NCBI GenBank assembly: GCA_044353855.1
Contig: JBILBF010000003.1
Span: forward strand, 314,915 to 378,914
From: UKL13-3 sp044353855
GTDB taxonomy: Bacteria; Bacteroidota; Bacteroidia; UKL13-3
Reading direction: 5' to 3'
Length of the DNA: 64,000 bases
Position 1 is the stretch's first letter, and every line of letters starts with the position of its first letter. Below the pieces are notes generated by a model, which worked only from the letters and a program-made list of their open reading frames with translations, was not told the origin of the DNA and did not search any database. The translations under genes and the position numbers were made by a program. Below, piece by piece: positions 63,543 through 64,000 of this stretch.

Positions 63543-64000
63543 ATGAAAAAAATATTTTTACAATTCATTTTGTTTATTTCATTATCCAATTTGACTTTTG
63601 CTCAAACGAATATTTATGACAGTATTTTTGTTGGTGGTCGTTGGAGAACTTTTTTAACTCATCTTCCAACAGGATATAATACTTCGAACAACTACCCATT
63701 AGTTTTAGCATTTCACGGTGGTGGTCTATTAGGTTATCAATCCATTCAATATCAATCTCGTTTATCTCAAAAATCAGATACTGCAGGTTTTATTGTTGTA
63801 TATCCCGAAGGAGTAAAAATTGCAGGAAATAGAACTTGGAACGCAGGAGGTTGTTGCGCCCCATCAACAACACAAAATATAGACGATGTTGGATTTGTAA
63901 ATTCTTTACTAAATAATTTATTTGCAAACAGACCAATAGATACAACTCGTGTATATGCGACAGGTTTTTCAAATGGTGCATTGTTGTGTTATCGACTTGC
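63543..64000 (+). CDS. Secreted PHB-depolymerase-like esterase of cassette C (partial)
   Basis: The open frame continues to the end of the window, 152 codons so far. The signal peptide (KIFLQFILFISLSNLTFAQ) is followed by an alpha/beta-hydrolase of the LpqC/esterase-PHB type: LVLAFHGGG, the Cys pair in AGGCCAPSTTQNIDDVGFV, and the nucleophile elbow GFSNGA (GxSxG). Family members hydrolyse polyhydroxybutyrate, feruloyl or other esters outside the cell. The catalytic Asp and His would lie beyond the window. It would be the cargo of the third cassette. Confidence 0.82.
   Translation, partial: MKKIFLQFILFISLSNLTFAQTNIYDSIFVGGRWRTFLTHLPTGYNTSNNYPLVLAFHGGGLLGYQSIQYQSRLSQKSDTAGFIVVYPEGVKIAGNRTWNAGGCCAPSTTQNIDDVGFVNSLLNNLFANRPIDTTRVYATGFSNGALLCYRL

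Noticed and set aside
1..64000. CRISPR arrays, prophage genes and insertion sequences
   Set aside because: No regularly spaced direct repeats of CRISPR type, no phage structural genes and no transposase motifs were found.

Overview
The window is a low-GC, densely coded stretch of a Bacteroidota chromosome. I infer this from a type IX secretion (T9SS) C-terminal sorting domain, LytTR-family response regulators, HmuY/TonB-receptor iron-uptake genes, a YfhO-type membrane protein, a CTC-type ribosomal protein L25, a split transketolase, the order birA-coaX-OMP-lptC-CNNM, almost no Shine-Dalgarno sequences, and several -7 boxes of the form TAnnTTTG. The genus cannot be fixed from the sequence. Most of the window is housekeeping: LysRS, SerRS, PDH E1-beta, lipoamide dehydrogenase, TypA, RecQ, PRPP synthetase, Kup, CorA, RsfS, BirA, CoaX, IlvE, PdxH and tRNA genes for Cys and Gln.

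Layout. 1-5 kb: lysS, then a LytTR regulatory cluster made of a frameshifted regulator, an rRNA-methyltransferase-like gene, an intact regulator and a histidine-kinase-like protein that has lost its ATP-binding boxes. 5-14.7 kb: pdhB, small lipoproteins, tRNA-Cys, yqgE, pdxH, a WecA-like transferase, rdgB, ilvE and yfhO. 14.9-19.2 kb: an iron/haem acquisition locus (T9SS-exported HmuY-like protein, TonB-dependent receptor, HmuY-like lipoprotein). 19.2-24.1 kb: a minus-strand operon birA-coaX-OMP-lptC-small membrane protein-CNNM/CBS. 24.1-28.4 kb: rsfS with a repetitive basic N-terminal tail, a LytS/LytTR two-component pair, and a FucP-like transporter next to a heptad-repeat element. 28.6-38 kb: typA, corA, acyl-CoA dehydrogenase, the selenium pair mnmH-selD, rplY, prs and tRNA-Gln. 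38-51 kb: kup, recQ, mannose-1-phosphate guanylyltransferase, LD-carboxypeptidase, serS, cyclophilin, lpdA and phospholipase D. 51-59 kb: a minus-strand run of M23 peptidase, FAH-family protein, oligoendopeptidase F and a split transketolase interrupted by a secreted VWA protein.

The most unusual part is 61.0-64.0 kb. It reads as an integron gene-cassette array without an integrase in view. Two attC-like sites (62614-62748 and 63348-63483) share an unusual inner core of about 80 nt. For each of the two complete cassettes, the first bases are the reverse complement of the R'' box at that same cassette's far end (GTTAGCACC/GGTGCTAAC for cassette A, GTTATAGGC/GCCTATAAC for cassette B), which is the signature of a cassette that once closed into a circle. 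Cassette A carries three ORFs (two small membrane proteins and a secreted protein), cassette B one secreted protein, and cassette C begins with a secreted PHB-depolymerase-like esterase cut by the window end.

Starts were moved from the longest ORF where a promoter, signal peptide or overlap argued for it. No intergenic stretch longer than 300 bases lacks a described feature.
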